14,921 nt of DNA, taken from contig CAJTVL010000093.1 of NCBI GenBank assembly GCA_910579425.1, forward strand, positions 1 to 14,921, read 5' to 3'. The notes beneath the pieces were generated by a model. The model searched no databases, was not told the DNA's origin, and saw only the letters and a program-made list of their open reading frames with translations. Positions 7,487-13,898 of the stretch are shown one piece after another; the first letter of the stretch is position 1; every line of letters starts with the position of its first letter. The DNA is from an uncultured Lachnospiraceae bacterium (GTDB lineage: Bacteria; Bacillota; Clostridia; Lachnospirales; Lachnospiraceae). The translations under genes were made by a program, and so were the position numbers.

Positions 7487-8962
7487 TCAATAACTACCAT
7501 GATCCCGCTCTTTGGCATCAATCCCGCTTTTCTGGCAAGCGCAATCATCCGCTATTCTGCAAACACAAGCATATATTTCAGGAAACGCCTGAAATTCAGC
7601 GCTGATTTCGTCTATGCCTGTTTCAATACCGTTCCTGTCACAGGAAATTTCCATGCTGTCAATCCGAACAGTAAAATTGATAAACTCGCCCTTCGCATAC
7701 CATGTTGCGGTCACACATACATGGTTATCCTCCTGGATCTCTTCCATAACAGAGGTAAAGCAATCTGCTTCCTTTAATTTGGCAGCCAGAGAAGAGGCGG
7801 CTTTCAGGTCATTGGCATTATCATAAGAACTGATTTCCTGTGCGGCCTCTTTGGGCGCAAATACGTCTCTGGTGTAAAGGATTTCGCCTTTGAGTATGGC
7901 CTGAATCTGTTGATGCACCATATCCTCCATCATTTTCACCCGCCAGGGCGCAAAATCTTTATTTCCTCTGAAAGAAAAACGAAATCCTCTGAGATTCACC
8001 AGTTCTTTCCGAATTTCCGATGTCAGCATTTCCTGCCCCACTCTCGTGAAGTCATTTCCGATTGCCGGTCCATAATCCAGAAGCTTTGTCCCTACCTGTT
8101 CAAACTCTTCCTTTGTCACATAGGGAAGCATGGACAGGTTGAAGTCAAAATTTGGAGCGATCCCAAGGGGCTTTTGCGTGGCATTCTCTACAAGAACGCC
8201 AATATTACCAAGATGCCTGTCCACATTGAAGGTTACGGCATCCATGACAAGCATTCTCCGGAACTGTTCGCTGCATCCAAGCCCTCCGAAAAACGCCAGC
8301 AGTTCATCCAATGTAATGCTGCGGTCCACGATTTTTCTTAATGGCACAAAGCCGGTATCCTCATCTGTAAACGCCTTACATTTTGTCGCCGTTTCCCCAT
8401 GGAGTCTCAGCACAGAGTATTGAACGCTTGCCGGATCCACCTTATGGATAATTTCAGAGGCCAGCGCTTCGCAATAAGGTTCCAGCCCTGCATTATAAGC
8501 GCCCGAAATTCCCCTTTTGTAAAGGTAAATCTCTCCGTCCTCTTTTTTCCAGCATTTGCGAAAGGAACCGTCGGTAGTAAGCTCCGGGGAAGTGCTGCTC
8601 ATCTGCATTCCATACAGGCCAAGCCCCTCAAATGCCAGCTTTGAGATGGTATCATTGAAATCATTTCTATAAAAAGAAATATCATCCCATGTGATATTTT
8701 CATTTCTTTCTTTTACCCAGAAAGAGTCATTGATCGAGGCGGCATGGGTGATTTTGATAAAGCCTTCTGTAGTTGCACATCCACAGTCAATCATAAGCTG
8801 TTTTAAATGGGAGTTATGCTTATGGGCCTTTCTGTCTCCCAACCATTCGTTGATCTCAAATCTCCCCAGGGGCAGCTGCGAGTTCTGCTGCAGCAAATGC
8901 CATCTGTTATTCTCTTTGTCAAAAGATGCAACAAAAACATCCTTGTTCATCAAATCATACAT
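7487..8962 (-). CDS. HipA-fold kinase domain protein
   Basis: The product is 491 residues if it starts at the ATG at 8962, which has GGAGGAG (8974-8980) upstream; the frame is open to a GTG at 8998. The middle resembles the HipA/CtkA serine-threonine kinase fold. Features are a lysine in IYLYKRG (149), a helix CEALASEI with Glu 165, the catalytic loop NVDRHLGN (Asp 248, Asn 253) and a metal-binding NFDFN (Asp 273). HipA proteins phosphorylate a cellular protein (glutamyl-tRNA synthetase for E. coli HipA) and cause growth arrest. Here the usual N-terminal HipA subdomain is replaced by about 65 residues of another type. Some 120 residues after the kinase, including DNANDLKAASSLAAKLKEAD, form an extension I do not recognise. 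No hipB-like gene adjoins it; the XRE gene upstream is 360 bases away and separated by gene fragments. Kinase fold is likely; toxin role is uncertain. Confidence 0.75.
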   Translation of the reverse strand: MYDLMNKDVFVASFDKENNRWHLLQQNSQLPLGRFEINEWLGDRKAHKHNSHLKQLMIDCGCATTEGFIKITHAASINDSFWVKERNENITWDDISFYRNDFNDTISKLAFEGLGLYGMQMSSTSPELTTDGSFRKCWKKEDGEIYLYKRGISGAYNAGLEPYCEALASEIIHKVDPASVQYSVLRLHGETATKCKAFTDEDTGFVPLRKIVDRSITLDELLAFFGGLGCSEQFRRMLVMDAVTFNVDRHLGNIGVLVENATQKPLGIAPNFDFNLSMLPYVTKEEFEQVGTKLLDYGPAIGNDFTRVGQEMLTSEIRKELVNLRGFRFSFRGNKDFAPWRVKMMEDMVHQQIQAILKGEILYTRDVFAPKEAAQEISSYDNANDLKAASSLAAKLKEADCFTSVMEEIQEDNHVCVTATWYAKGEFINFTVRIDSMEISCDRNGIETGIDEISAEFQAFPEIYACVCRIADDCACQKSGIDAKERDHGSY

Positions 8963-9021
8963 AGGGAATGGGTCTCCTCCAGGCTTTTCGCCTGTCACGG
9001 TTCATAATTTATTTTGTCCAC

Positions 9022-9027
9022 ATTATA
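9022..9027 (-). promoter_or_regulatory. Extended -10 promoter of the HipA-like gene
   Basis: The minus strand reads TGGTATAAT, a perfect -10 hexamer with a TGn extension, about 60 bases before the ATG at 8962. No good -35 is found 16-18 bases upstream. That position falls in the isomerase-tail remnant, so the promoter may have been created or altered when the fragments arrived. Extended -10 promoters can work without a strong -35. Confidence 0.45.
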
Positions 9028-9039
9028 CCAGAAAAACAG

Positions 9040-9069
9040 TTACGGCTCCACCCCATTTCCTGCAAAAAA
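9040..9069 (-). pseudogene. Remnant of the 3' end of a sugar isomerase gene
   Basis: These 30 bases match 11043-11073, the last ten codons and stop of the isomerase gene in this window, in the same orientation. The match has one missing C and one substitution. The missing base shifts the frame, so this is a dead fragment. A 6-bp inverted repeat GGTGGA/TCCACC (9077-9095, 7-base loop) follows directly. The short length leaves some chance of coincidence, but it lies only 56 bases from a second, longer set of fragments. Confidence 0.55.
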
Positions 9070-9125
9070 ATGAATGGGTGGAACATTTATCCACCACCAA
9101 ATTATCGGTATAATCGACCAACGAA

Positions 9126-9290
9126 CAGGGAAATCTGATCTACCCCAAAGAGCTGATAGAGCAGATGGAATCCTATCTGACGCCCCAGGAAGTGGCAAAG
9201 GCTGTGGAGTATGTTTTAAGCCAGCGGGACGGGCTTGTAATTTCAGATATTACCCTAAAGCCGCAACTTCATCGGATTGGGAGGAAATAA
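9126..9290 (+). pseudogene. Chimeric remnant: two splB pieces joined to the SDR 3' end
   Basis: Three segments follow one another without gaps. Bases 9126-9145 are identical to splB 997-1016. Bases 9145-9170 match splB 1724-1749 at 24 of 26 positions. Bases 9171-9290 match SDR 7039-7158 at 114 of 120 positions by my count, including the stop codon. The reading frame of each parent gene is kept across both junctions, giving a continuous frame that ends with the SDR tail, but a stop at 9111 closes it upstream. The simplest reading is a diverged second copy of a splB...SDR locus in which an internal part of splB, and everything from near its end to late in the SDR gene, was deleted. An ATG at 9164 could in principle start a 41-residue peptide, but no ribosome binding site is seen. 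Confidence 0.8.
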
Positions 9291-9321
9291 AGCTTCGCCA
9301 CTCCTGAATTGGAGTCAGAAT

Positions 9322-9780
9322 TTACATTTGCTCTTTCCTCCCTTTCCAGACAAGGGCAAGAATATCCTTTAAGACAAGAAAGGCATCCAGCTCGCCGTAG
9401 CCATACTTCTTTTCCAGATCCTCCAGCAGCCGGTTCAATTCCTTTGCATAGGTTTGTATTTCCACCTCATCCCGGTAAGTGGCAAGGACAGGGTACTTTT
9501 TGCTCCACGCTTTCGTCCAGTCGATCTTTTCGGAGACGGCATCGCTTGTCCTGTCAATGATTTCCTGGATTTCCTTCACATCAATGTCAAATTCGATGAG
9601 CTCGTCCAACGACAGCCCATAGAGATTGGCAAGCTTTTTGGATTGACAAATATCGGGCAGCGTTTCGTCAAGCTCCCATTTGGAGATGGTCTGCCTGCTC
9701 ACCCCCAGCTTTTCGGCAACCTCCTCCTGGGACAGTCCCCGCTTTTTGCGGGCATTAAAAAGGTTGTTTCCCAGACTCAT
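9322..9780 (-). CDS. XRE-family transcriptional regulator
   Basis: This 152-residue protein has an N-terminal Cro/C1-type helix-turn-helix (about 5-60), with FNARKKRGLSQEEVAEKLG then VSRQTISKWE, the recognition helix. The remaining 90 residues are acidic and helical (QEIIDRTSDAVSEKIDW, then YAKELNRLLEDLEKKYG) and probably mediate dimerisation or sensing; no known ligand domain is evident. GGAGGGAAGG lies just upstream of the ATG. The gene is divergent from the PHP-domain gene across 282 bases, so it may control itself, that gene, or both. It is not a typical HipB: it is longer, and is separated from the HipA-like gene by gene fragments. Confidence 0.87.
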   Translation of the reverse strand: MSLGNNLFNARKKRGLSQEEVAEKLGVSRQTISKWELDETLPDICQSKKLANLYGLSLDELIEFDIDVKEIQEIIDRTSDAVSEKIDWTKAWSKKYPVLATYRDEVEIQTYAKELNRLLEDLEKKYGYGELDAFLVLKDILALVWKGRKEQM

Positions 9781-9811
9781 AATCCTTCCCTCCTTTGCTT
9801 TGATGGTTAAG

Positions 9812-9817
9812 ATTATA
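9812..9817 (-). promoter_or_regulatory. Candidate -10 element of the XRE gene
   Basis: The minus strand has a perfect TATAAT about 32 bases before the XRE ATG. No convincing -35 is found at 16-18 bases, so the call rests on the -10 and its position alone. Confidence 0.35.
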
Positions 9818-9959
9818 AAGGAAAGGCAGGCAATAATCTACCAATGCCGGCTTACTCTTTTGCCCGTTTTATTAACATTTTCTTTCAGATTTTCACCGCT
9901 GCCCTGTTCAAGTTTCGCTTTGATGAAAAAAATCTCTTTCGCTTTTGAGAAAATAAATA

Positions 9960-9965
9960 TATAAT
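9960..9965 (+). promoter_or_regulatory. Candidate -10 element of the PHP-domain gene
   Basis: TATAAT sits in a very AT-rich stretch facing the PHP gene and would give a leader of about 90 bases. The -35 at the 17-base position (TTTCGC) is poor. The divergent region 9781-10062 otherwise shows no RNA gene or strong repeat. Confidence 0.35.
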
Positions 9966-10062
9966 AAAGCCAGTGAACATCAAAAAGGCAGGCAGGTTGC
10001 CCGGTACGATAACAGCAGAGACTTTGCCAGGGATAGAAAAAAAGGTATGCGGGGGTATAAAC

Positions 10063-10893
10063 ATGAAAGCTGATTTACACATTCATTCAACATATTCAGA
10101 CAGTTCCCGTTCCCCGGAAGAAATAGTTGCTCTTGCAAAAAAGAGAAATGTGGGTCTGATTTCGATTTGCGATCATGCGACAGTAGGCGCTTATGAAGTA
10201 CTGCCTGAAATTTGCCGGGACAGTAAGATGGAATATGTCCTGGGCATCGAATTGGAAGCAGCATGGAAAGAGGAAACCATACATGTACTTGCCTACAGCT
10301 TTGACAAAAGCAACGAAAAAATGAAAGATTTGATCAACAGGCAATATAGAGCGATTGAATGTGAGTACATTGTTTATAATATGAGCAGGGATTACCCGCA
10401 AATGTCTCTGGAGGACTACCGCCAGTTTATTTATCCGAAAGACAGGGGCGGATGGAAATATTTACATTACGCAGTAGCAAAGGGCGCCGCAAAAACCTAT
10501 GAAGAAGCCAATGCAACCATTTACAGTAAGTACGCGACACCGAACCATCTATCAGACTTTGGAGAATGCAATTTGGAGGACTTTTGTAAATTAGTTAAGC
10601 AGGCGGGTGGCGTTCCTGTTCTGGCTCATCCGGGATATTTATATGAACGGAATCCGGATGGATTCGCAAATGTACTAAAAGAAATGAAAGCATATGGAAT
10701 AGAAGGAATTGAATGCTTTTACCCGTCACATTCAAAAGATATTACAGATGCCTGTGTCCGTTTCTGCAAAGGGAACGACATGAGGATCACCGGAGGGTGC
10801 GACTGCCATGGAGATTTCGACCAGAGCGAGGGCTTTACCATAGGAGCGTTAGCTATCTCTTTATCCATGCTGGACTTGCGAGGGATTCTGTAA
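10063..10893 (+). CDS. PHP-domain metal-dependent phosphoesterase
   Basis: The 276-residue protein begins with the classic PHP motif MKADLHIHSTYSD (His 6, His 8, Asp 13). Then come CDHAT (Asp 37, His 38), IELEA (Glu 63), the His in ETIHVLAYSF (74), LAHPG (His 189), a His in YPSHS (223) and CDCHG (Asp 247, His 249). This is a full set of metal ligands, so the enzyme is probably active as a stand-alone phosphoesterase, like the family that contains RNase AM (YciV). Substrates in this group include nucleotides and short nucleic acids; the exact one is unknown. I chose the ATG at 10063 because it begins the motif. The frame is open to an ATG at 9973, but that extension matches nothing. The ribosome binding site (GGGGG, 10051-10055) is weak. 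Confidence 0.85.
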   Translation: MKADLHIHSTYSDSSRSPEEIVALAKKRNVGLISICDHATVGAYEVLPEICRDSKMEYVLGIELEAAWKEETIHVLAYSFDKSNEKMKDLINRQYRAIECEYIVYNMSRDYPQMSLEDYRQFIYPKDRGGWKYLHYAVAKGAAKTYEEANATIYSKYATPNHLSDFGECNLEDFCKLVKQAGGVPVLAHPGYLYERNPDGFANVLKEMKAYGIEGIECFYPSHSKDITDACVRFCKGNDMRITGGCDCHGDFDQSEGFTIGALAISLSMLDLRGIL

Positions 10894-10975
10894 TCGCTTG
10901 TGGCGCTATAGGTATTGAAGCAGATAAGGATTTCACCAGGCGCAAAAAGCTTCCCTCAGAGATGCTTATCCCACG

Positions 10976-10995
10976 AAAAACGCCGAGTGCTTTTT
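10976..10995. terminator. Possible bidirectional terminator between convergent genes
   Basis: AAAAA and TTTTT flank an inner GC/GC pairing with a 5-base loop and one bulged C (G on the other strand), followed by further T/A-rich sequence. It would end the PHP gene on the plus strand and the isomerase operon on the minus strand. The stem is weak, so the call rests partly on position in the 149-base gap. Confidence 0.35.
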
Positions 10996-11042
10996 AATTT
11001 CCCTTACTTTCCACCACCACCCCGGAAAATTTTACCGTAGAT

Positions 11043-11807
11043 TTACGGCTCCACCCCCATTTCCCGCAAAAAATCCAGACTTTCCGCCATGCAAAGGAAT
11101 GCATCCTTCTCCCACCGTTCCTGTTCCGCAAAAATCCACTTTACTCCCGTTTCCTTGCAAGCCCGGACGATGGGCTCCCAGGAAATCACGCCCTGCCCCA
11201 CCGGAACCAACTGCTCCCTGCCGCTCTCATCCAAACGGTAGTCCTTGAAATGAACAAATTCAATCCTTCCCTGATACCGGTGCATCCATTTCTCAGGATC
11301 CTCTCCCGCCTTGACCAGATGATAAATATCAAGCCCCAATTGGAGAACATGGGGCGTATTTTCCATGAGAATCTCCACCCCGCTTCTGCCGCCGAAGCGG
11401 CGGTATTCCTGCACCCTGGGGTGAAAAGACACCACCTTTCCCACCTCCTGCATCCGAAGCGCAAAGTCCGTGAGCTCCCCGGCAAAGGCCAAGCAACCTT
11501 TCTCCGTCAGAAACTGCTCCGGAATCCCGCTGACACAGATATTTTTGCTCCCGCACAGCTCATGGAGCCGCAGCGTAGAGTCAAGGCGGCTGACCACTTC
11601 CTGATAGTAGTCCTGTGTGGATACGCTTTTCAGCCCTGAGCGTTTCAGGGCGACTGCTATCGTCTCCGGAGAAATCTCCGGATTGATCCACTGCAATTGG
11701 ACGATACGGTAGCCAATGTCCCATAGCTTTTCAAAGGTTTCCTCCATCTGATCCGGAGTCTGAAGATAGGCTTTCAGGCTGGAAAGCTGTGCTCCTGCTG
11801 TAACCAT
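11043..11807 (-). CDS. Sugar phosphate isomerase/epimerase (xylose-isomerase-like TIM barrel)
   Basis: The 254-residue protein has the AP-endonuclease-2/xylose-isomerase-like TIM barrel signature. Likely metal or substrate residues are His 129 in VSFHPR, Asp 160 in GLDIYHLVKAG, His 186 in FVHFKDYR and Glu 228 in FAEQE. Such enzymes isomerise or epimerise small sugars or inositols; the substrate here is unknown. The ATG at 11807 has a strong GGAGGTGAG site upstream and begins at MVTAGAQLSSLK, a common family start. The frame extends to 11858 but with no better site. It overlaps the 3' end of the NADAR gene by 34 bases and so appears to be the last gene of that operon. Its base composition is clearly more GC-rich than the DUF3990-like gene and its partner, so it may be older resident DNA. 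Its last codons recur as a remnant at 9040-9069. Confidence 0.83.
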   Translation of the reverse strand: MVTAGAQLSSLKAYLQTPDQMEETFEKLWDIGYRIVQLQWINPEISPETIAVALKRSGLKSVSTQDYYQEVVSRLDSTLRLHELCGSKNICVSGIPEQFLTEKGCLAFAGELTDFALRMQEVGKVVSFHPRVQEYRRFGGRSGVEILMENTPHVLQLGLDIYHLVKAGEDPEKWMHRYQGRIEFVHFKDYRLDESGREQLVPVGQGVISWEPIVRACKETGVKWIFAEQERWEKDAFLCMAESLDFLREMGVEP

Positions 11808-12292
11808 ATTTTTCTCACCTCCATAAGCGCAAATCCCAACAAATTCTGTCCTCTCCATTTACCCATATCAAATCTGTTCTCATCCGACATGCTAAGGCCA
11901 ATTCCCCAAATTTTGTCCATCACTGCACATTCTGCCAAAACAGAGTTCCCCGTTGTCAGCAATCGCGACCTTAACTCTTCATTCTGACTGAATTTTTGAA
12001 CCAATCCATTATAGACAATGACCTGACGCATGCCGCTCCATATCAGATCATTGTAGCCGGACACTGCTCTCCCCAGTGCCTTTATTTTCCCTACATTGTC
12101 CGTTTTCAGAATTTCAGATGCAATCGGTTCATCCTGAAACAAGTGCGCTTTGCGATACATCATATACTGTTCCATAGACGAAAACGTGATATGGTCCATC
12201 TCAAACTTTGACGGATACCAGTTGCTTAAATATCCGTTTTCTTCATCAGGATTATGGAAACATATGATTTTTTTATTTGACAACCTGCTCAC
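11774..12292 (-). CDS. NADAR-family protein (predicted ADP-ribose N-glycosidase)
   Basis: This 172-residue protein shows the NADAR/YbiA pattern. ICFHNPDEENGYLSNWYPS is followed by FSSMEQYMMYRKA, whose Glu 41 is the conserved glutamate, then DKIWGIGLSMSDE and WRGQNLLGFALMEVR. NADAR enzymes cleave N-glycosidic bonds of ADP-ribose-like or riboflavin-precursor substrates. Some have been reported to remove ADP-ribose from guanine and to act as antitoxins to DarT-type toxins. Here the gene is third in an operon headed by a predicted ADP-ribosyltransferase, which makes an eraser or immunity role the best guess. The start is a GTG at 12292, overlapping the preceding gene by 20 bases and implying coupled translation; a TTG at 12283 is an alternative. 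The stop lies inside the next gene. Family call is strong; substrate is inferred. Confidence 0.85.
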   Translation of the reverse strand: MSRLSNKKIICFHNPDEENGYLSNWYPSKFEMDHITFSSMEQYMMYRKAHLFQDEPIASEILKTDNVGKIKALGRAVSGYNDLIWSGMRQVIVYNGLVQKFSQNEELRSRLLTTGNSVLAECAVMDKIWGIGLSMSDENRFDMGKWRGQNLLGFALMEVRKIWLQQEHSFPA

Positions 12293-12698
12293 CCACTTTC
12301 TTCACTGCCAGATCCAATTCTAAATCATGCAGCCCGTTGTATGCAGTATAAATAAAATCCAATGGTATTCGTTCGATCACTTTCCTGCTGCTTATATTAT
12401 AAGACCATTGAAAATATGCATAAAACTGTCCTATCCAGTTTACGGAAAATCCGCCAATTGCATCGCCACACTTTGGCATAAAATGATCTGTTTTACAGAA
12501 ATAATCCCATAAAGCTTTTGCATCAAGAGTACATACATACGCCTGTCCATGATCAATATATTCTCTTGTCTTACTTTCCATATACTTTTTTATAAAAAAT
12601 TTTACATCTATCCCTGGTTCATATTCTGCTACTTCCTCAAACAATTTTCCCTGCGTTTCGACTACTTCCTTTAAATAAGACTCTGCATATGCATACAT
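12273..12698 (-). CDS. Unrecognised 141-aa protein between DUF3990-like and NADAR genes
   Basis: I cannot assign a named domain. The protein is soluble, probably mostly helical and slightly acidic, with no signal peptide or membrane segment. The most distinctive part is aromatic-rich: WIGQFYAYFQWSYNISS, then IPLDFIYTAYNGLHDLELDLA. The N-terminal YLKEVVETQGKLFEEVAE looks like a helix. GGAGG lies seven bases before the ATG, and the gene starts 16 bases after the DUF3990-like stop. Its 3' end overlaps the NADAR start by 20 bases. My recollection is that proteins of this shape occur beside DUF3990 genes in other Firmicutes; that is memory rather than a search. Placed between an ADP-ribose writer and eraser, it could be a neutralising partner, a target adaptor or a regulator. 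Its AT-rich composition matches the DUF3990-like gene. Confidence 0.75.
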   Translation of the reverse strand: MYAYAESYLKEVVETQGKLFEEVAEYEPGIDVKFFIKKYMESKTREYIDHGQAYVCTLDAKALWDYFCKTDHFMPKCGDAIGGFSVNWIGQFYAYFQWSYNISSRKVIERIPLDFIYTAYNGLHDLELDLAVKKVGEQVVK

Positions 12699-12714
12699 GA
12701 TTTGCCTCCAATTT

Positions 12715-13365
12715 CTAAATTAATGTGCTGAATACATTTTCTATCTTATTTTTATCTGAATTGATTAGTTCTTTCATCTTGATCCGTGCAGCCACATCTC
12801 TTTCGTTGTACTTTTGATTAAACTCGCGGTAATCCACGCAAGTCAATCCATCTGCAATTTCCTTTAGCTGTGAGTATGCCTTTTCCGACTTAATACAATA
12901 TTGCACTCCCAAACCACCAAGGCAAAGCAATTCTTCCAGAATCTCTACGTCTACTTCATCCCTCACAAAAGCCTTTGCTATATAAAAATAGGATGCATTT
13001 GCCCTCCATCCTTTTATAACATCCCATTCTGATGTGTTTATGCCATATTTTTCTATGAACTTAGCAGATAAAAGCCTGTAACGTTTTGAATCGTCTGCCT
13101 GTCTGTGTTTCATAAGCTCTGCCAGCCACGATAATATATTTTTTTCTGAAAAATCCAATATTGACAAGCCGGATATGTCAAGCTCATATTTGTGTACCCA
13201 TCCACTTATGCTGTTTGGATTACACACCGCCCACTCCTTGGCTAATTCAATATGTTCCGTCAAATAGAATCCTCTTCCATAAACATGCCTGTCCTCACCC
13301 AAACCATAAGTAGGAATAATTCTTTGATCAGGACTTCCATGGTATAATACAATTTTATGCTCCAT
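12715..13365 (-). CDS. DUF3990-like predicted ADP-ribosyltransferase
   Basis: The 216-residue product resembles DUF3990, a family predicted to share the ADP-ribosyltransferase fold. The H-Y-[EDQ] triad of that fold can be placed at His 9 in LYHGS, Tyr 34 in YGRGFYLTEHIELAKEWA and Gln 155 in QYCIKSEKAYSQL. Also typical are WDVIKGWRANASYF (114-127) and the following AFVRDEVD. An active protein would move ADP-ribose from NAD+ to a protein or nucleic acid. The ATG at 13365 follows GGGGGAAAG; an in-frame TTG at 13386 has no clear ribosome binding site. It is the first gene of a minus-strand operon with its own promoter. The AT-rich composition, unlike the flanking ABC, MerR and isomerase genes, suggests acquisition by transfer. 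Catalysis and toxicity are inferred; Gln at the third position is unusual for a strong transferase and could mean a different acceptor. Confidence 0.8.
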   Translation of the reverse strand: MEHKIVLYHGSPDQRIIPTYGLGEDRHVYGRGFYLTEHIELAKEWAVCNPNSISGWVHKYELDISGLSILDFSEKNILSWLAELMKHRQADDSKRYRLLSAKFIEKYGINTSEWDVIKGWRANASYFYIAKAFVRDEVDVEILEELLCLGGLGVQYCIKSEKAYSQLKEIADGLTCVDYREFNQKYNERDVAARIKMKELINSDKNKIENVFSTLI

Positions 13366-13406
13366 CTTTCCCCCATATCGCTTCAAATAATCTGTAAATA
13401 TCTTTC

Positions 13407-13435
13407 ATTATACTATCACTGTATCACAACCACAA
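13407..13435 (-). promoter_or_regulatory. Promoter and possible operator of the DUF3990-like operon
   Basis: On the minus strand, TTGTGG (13430-13435) and a perfect TATAAT (13407-13412) are 17 bases apart, placing the transcript start near 13400, about 35 bases before the ATG. The spacer holds a direct repeat GTGATA-CA-GTGATA (13414-13427), which could bind a repressor. The -35 and part of the repeat lie inside the 3' end of the MerR gene, so the operon can be transcribed independently of it. Confidence 0.6.
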
Positions 13436-13894
13436 CGCTTCGCTCAAAATTTTCTGTGCCCTGACGTCCTCCGTACACACCATTTTTACCAAAAACCACG
13501 CCCGTTCCTCCTCTGTCATTTCCGCAATTTCCCATCCCGCCTGAGAACTCTGAAAGTTCTCGATAATACTACCCAGGCATTCGCCTTTGTATTTTGCCAG
13601 CTCCATGGCCTCCTGCCATGCCCGGCGTTTCCTTTCCAGCATTTCAAGCAAAGCCCCTTTTCCAGCCCCTCCGTCAATAATCGTTTTGATCTCGTCCAGA
13701 GAAAATCCCAGCGTCTTCAATTCCAACAGGGCGTTTAGCTGTTGCACCTGCTCTGCCGAATAGTAGCGATACCCATTGGCAGGGTCTACCTTTACCGGCC
13801 TGATAATCCCTTTCTTTTCATATAAACGGATTGCCTTTCTGGAAATTCCGAAAAAATCCGCAATTTCTCCGATTAACATAAGATCATTTTTCAC
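13424..13894 (-). CDS. MerR-family transcriptional regulator
   Basis: The 156-residue protein has an N-terminal MerR winged helix (about 6-75): IGEIADFFGISRKAIRLYEK, then NGYRYYSAEQVQQL and LKTLGFSLDEIKTII. A helix of about 30 residues follows (LLEMLERKRRAWQEAMELAK), the usual antiparallel dimerisation coil. The C-terminus is short and holds two Cys (the coil end and MVCTEDV) but no recognisable ligand domain or metal-binding loop. MerR proteins usually activate promoters with a long spacer by twisting DNA. The gene starts four bases after the stop of the ABC membrane protein, with GGGGAGTG as ribosome binding site, so the two form one unit. The likely target is their common promoter, where an inverted repeat is seen at 14896-14912. 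Confidence 0.88.
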   Translation of the reverse strand: MKNDLMLIGEIADFFGISRKAIRLYEKKGIIRPVKVDPANGYRYYSAEQVQQLNALLELKTLGFSLDEIKTIIDGGAGKGALLEMLERKRRAWQEAMELAKYKGECLGSIIENFQSSQAGWEIAEMTEEERAWFLVKMVCTEDVRAQKILSEALWL

Positions 13895-13898
13895 TCCC

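Larger units (their letters stand above)
8999..9321. other. Gene-free stretch rich in gene fragments
   Basis: No intact gene lies between the HipA-like and XRE genes. The stretch holds the HipA-like promoter (9022-9027), the isomerase tail remnant, the 6-bp hairpin at 9077-9095 and the splB-SDR chimera. A 5-bp inverted repeat ACTCC/GGAGT is at 9300-9315, just downstream of the XRE stop. The last is too weak, and lacks an adjoining U-run, to call a terminator with confidence. No transposase or integrase piece is recognisable. Confidence 0.6.

Noticed and set aside
9110..9119. Further splB-derived piece (ATCGACCA) upstream of the chimera
   Set aside because: Only eight bases match and the frame differs from the rest of the chimera.
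9300..9315. ACTCC/GGAGT inverted repeat as the XRE terminator
   Set aside because: Five-base stem without an adjoining U-run; too weak to call.
9322..9780. XRE gene as the HipB antitoxin of the HipA-like kinase
   Set aside because: It is longer than HipB, lies 360 bases away across broken gene fragments, and each gene has its own promoter candidate.
10713..10997. Ninety-four-codon plus-strand frame overlapping the PHP gene end
   Set aside because: It lies in another frame of the PHP gene, has no ribosome binding site and no protein-like motifs.
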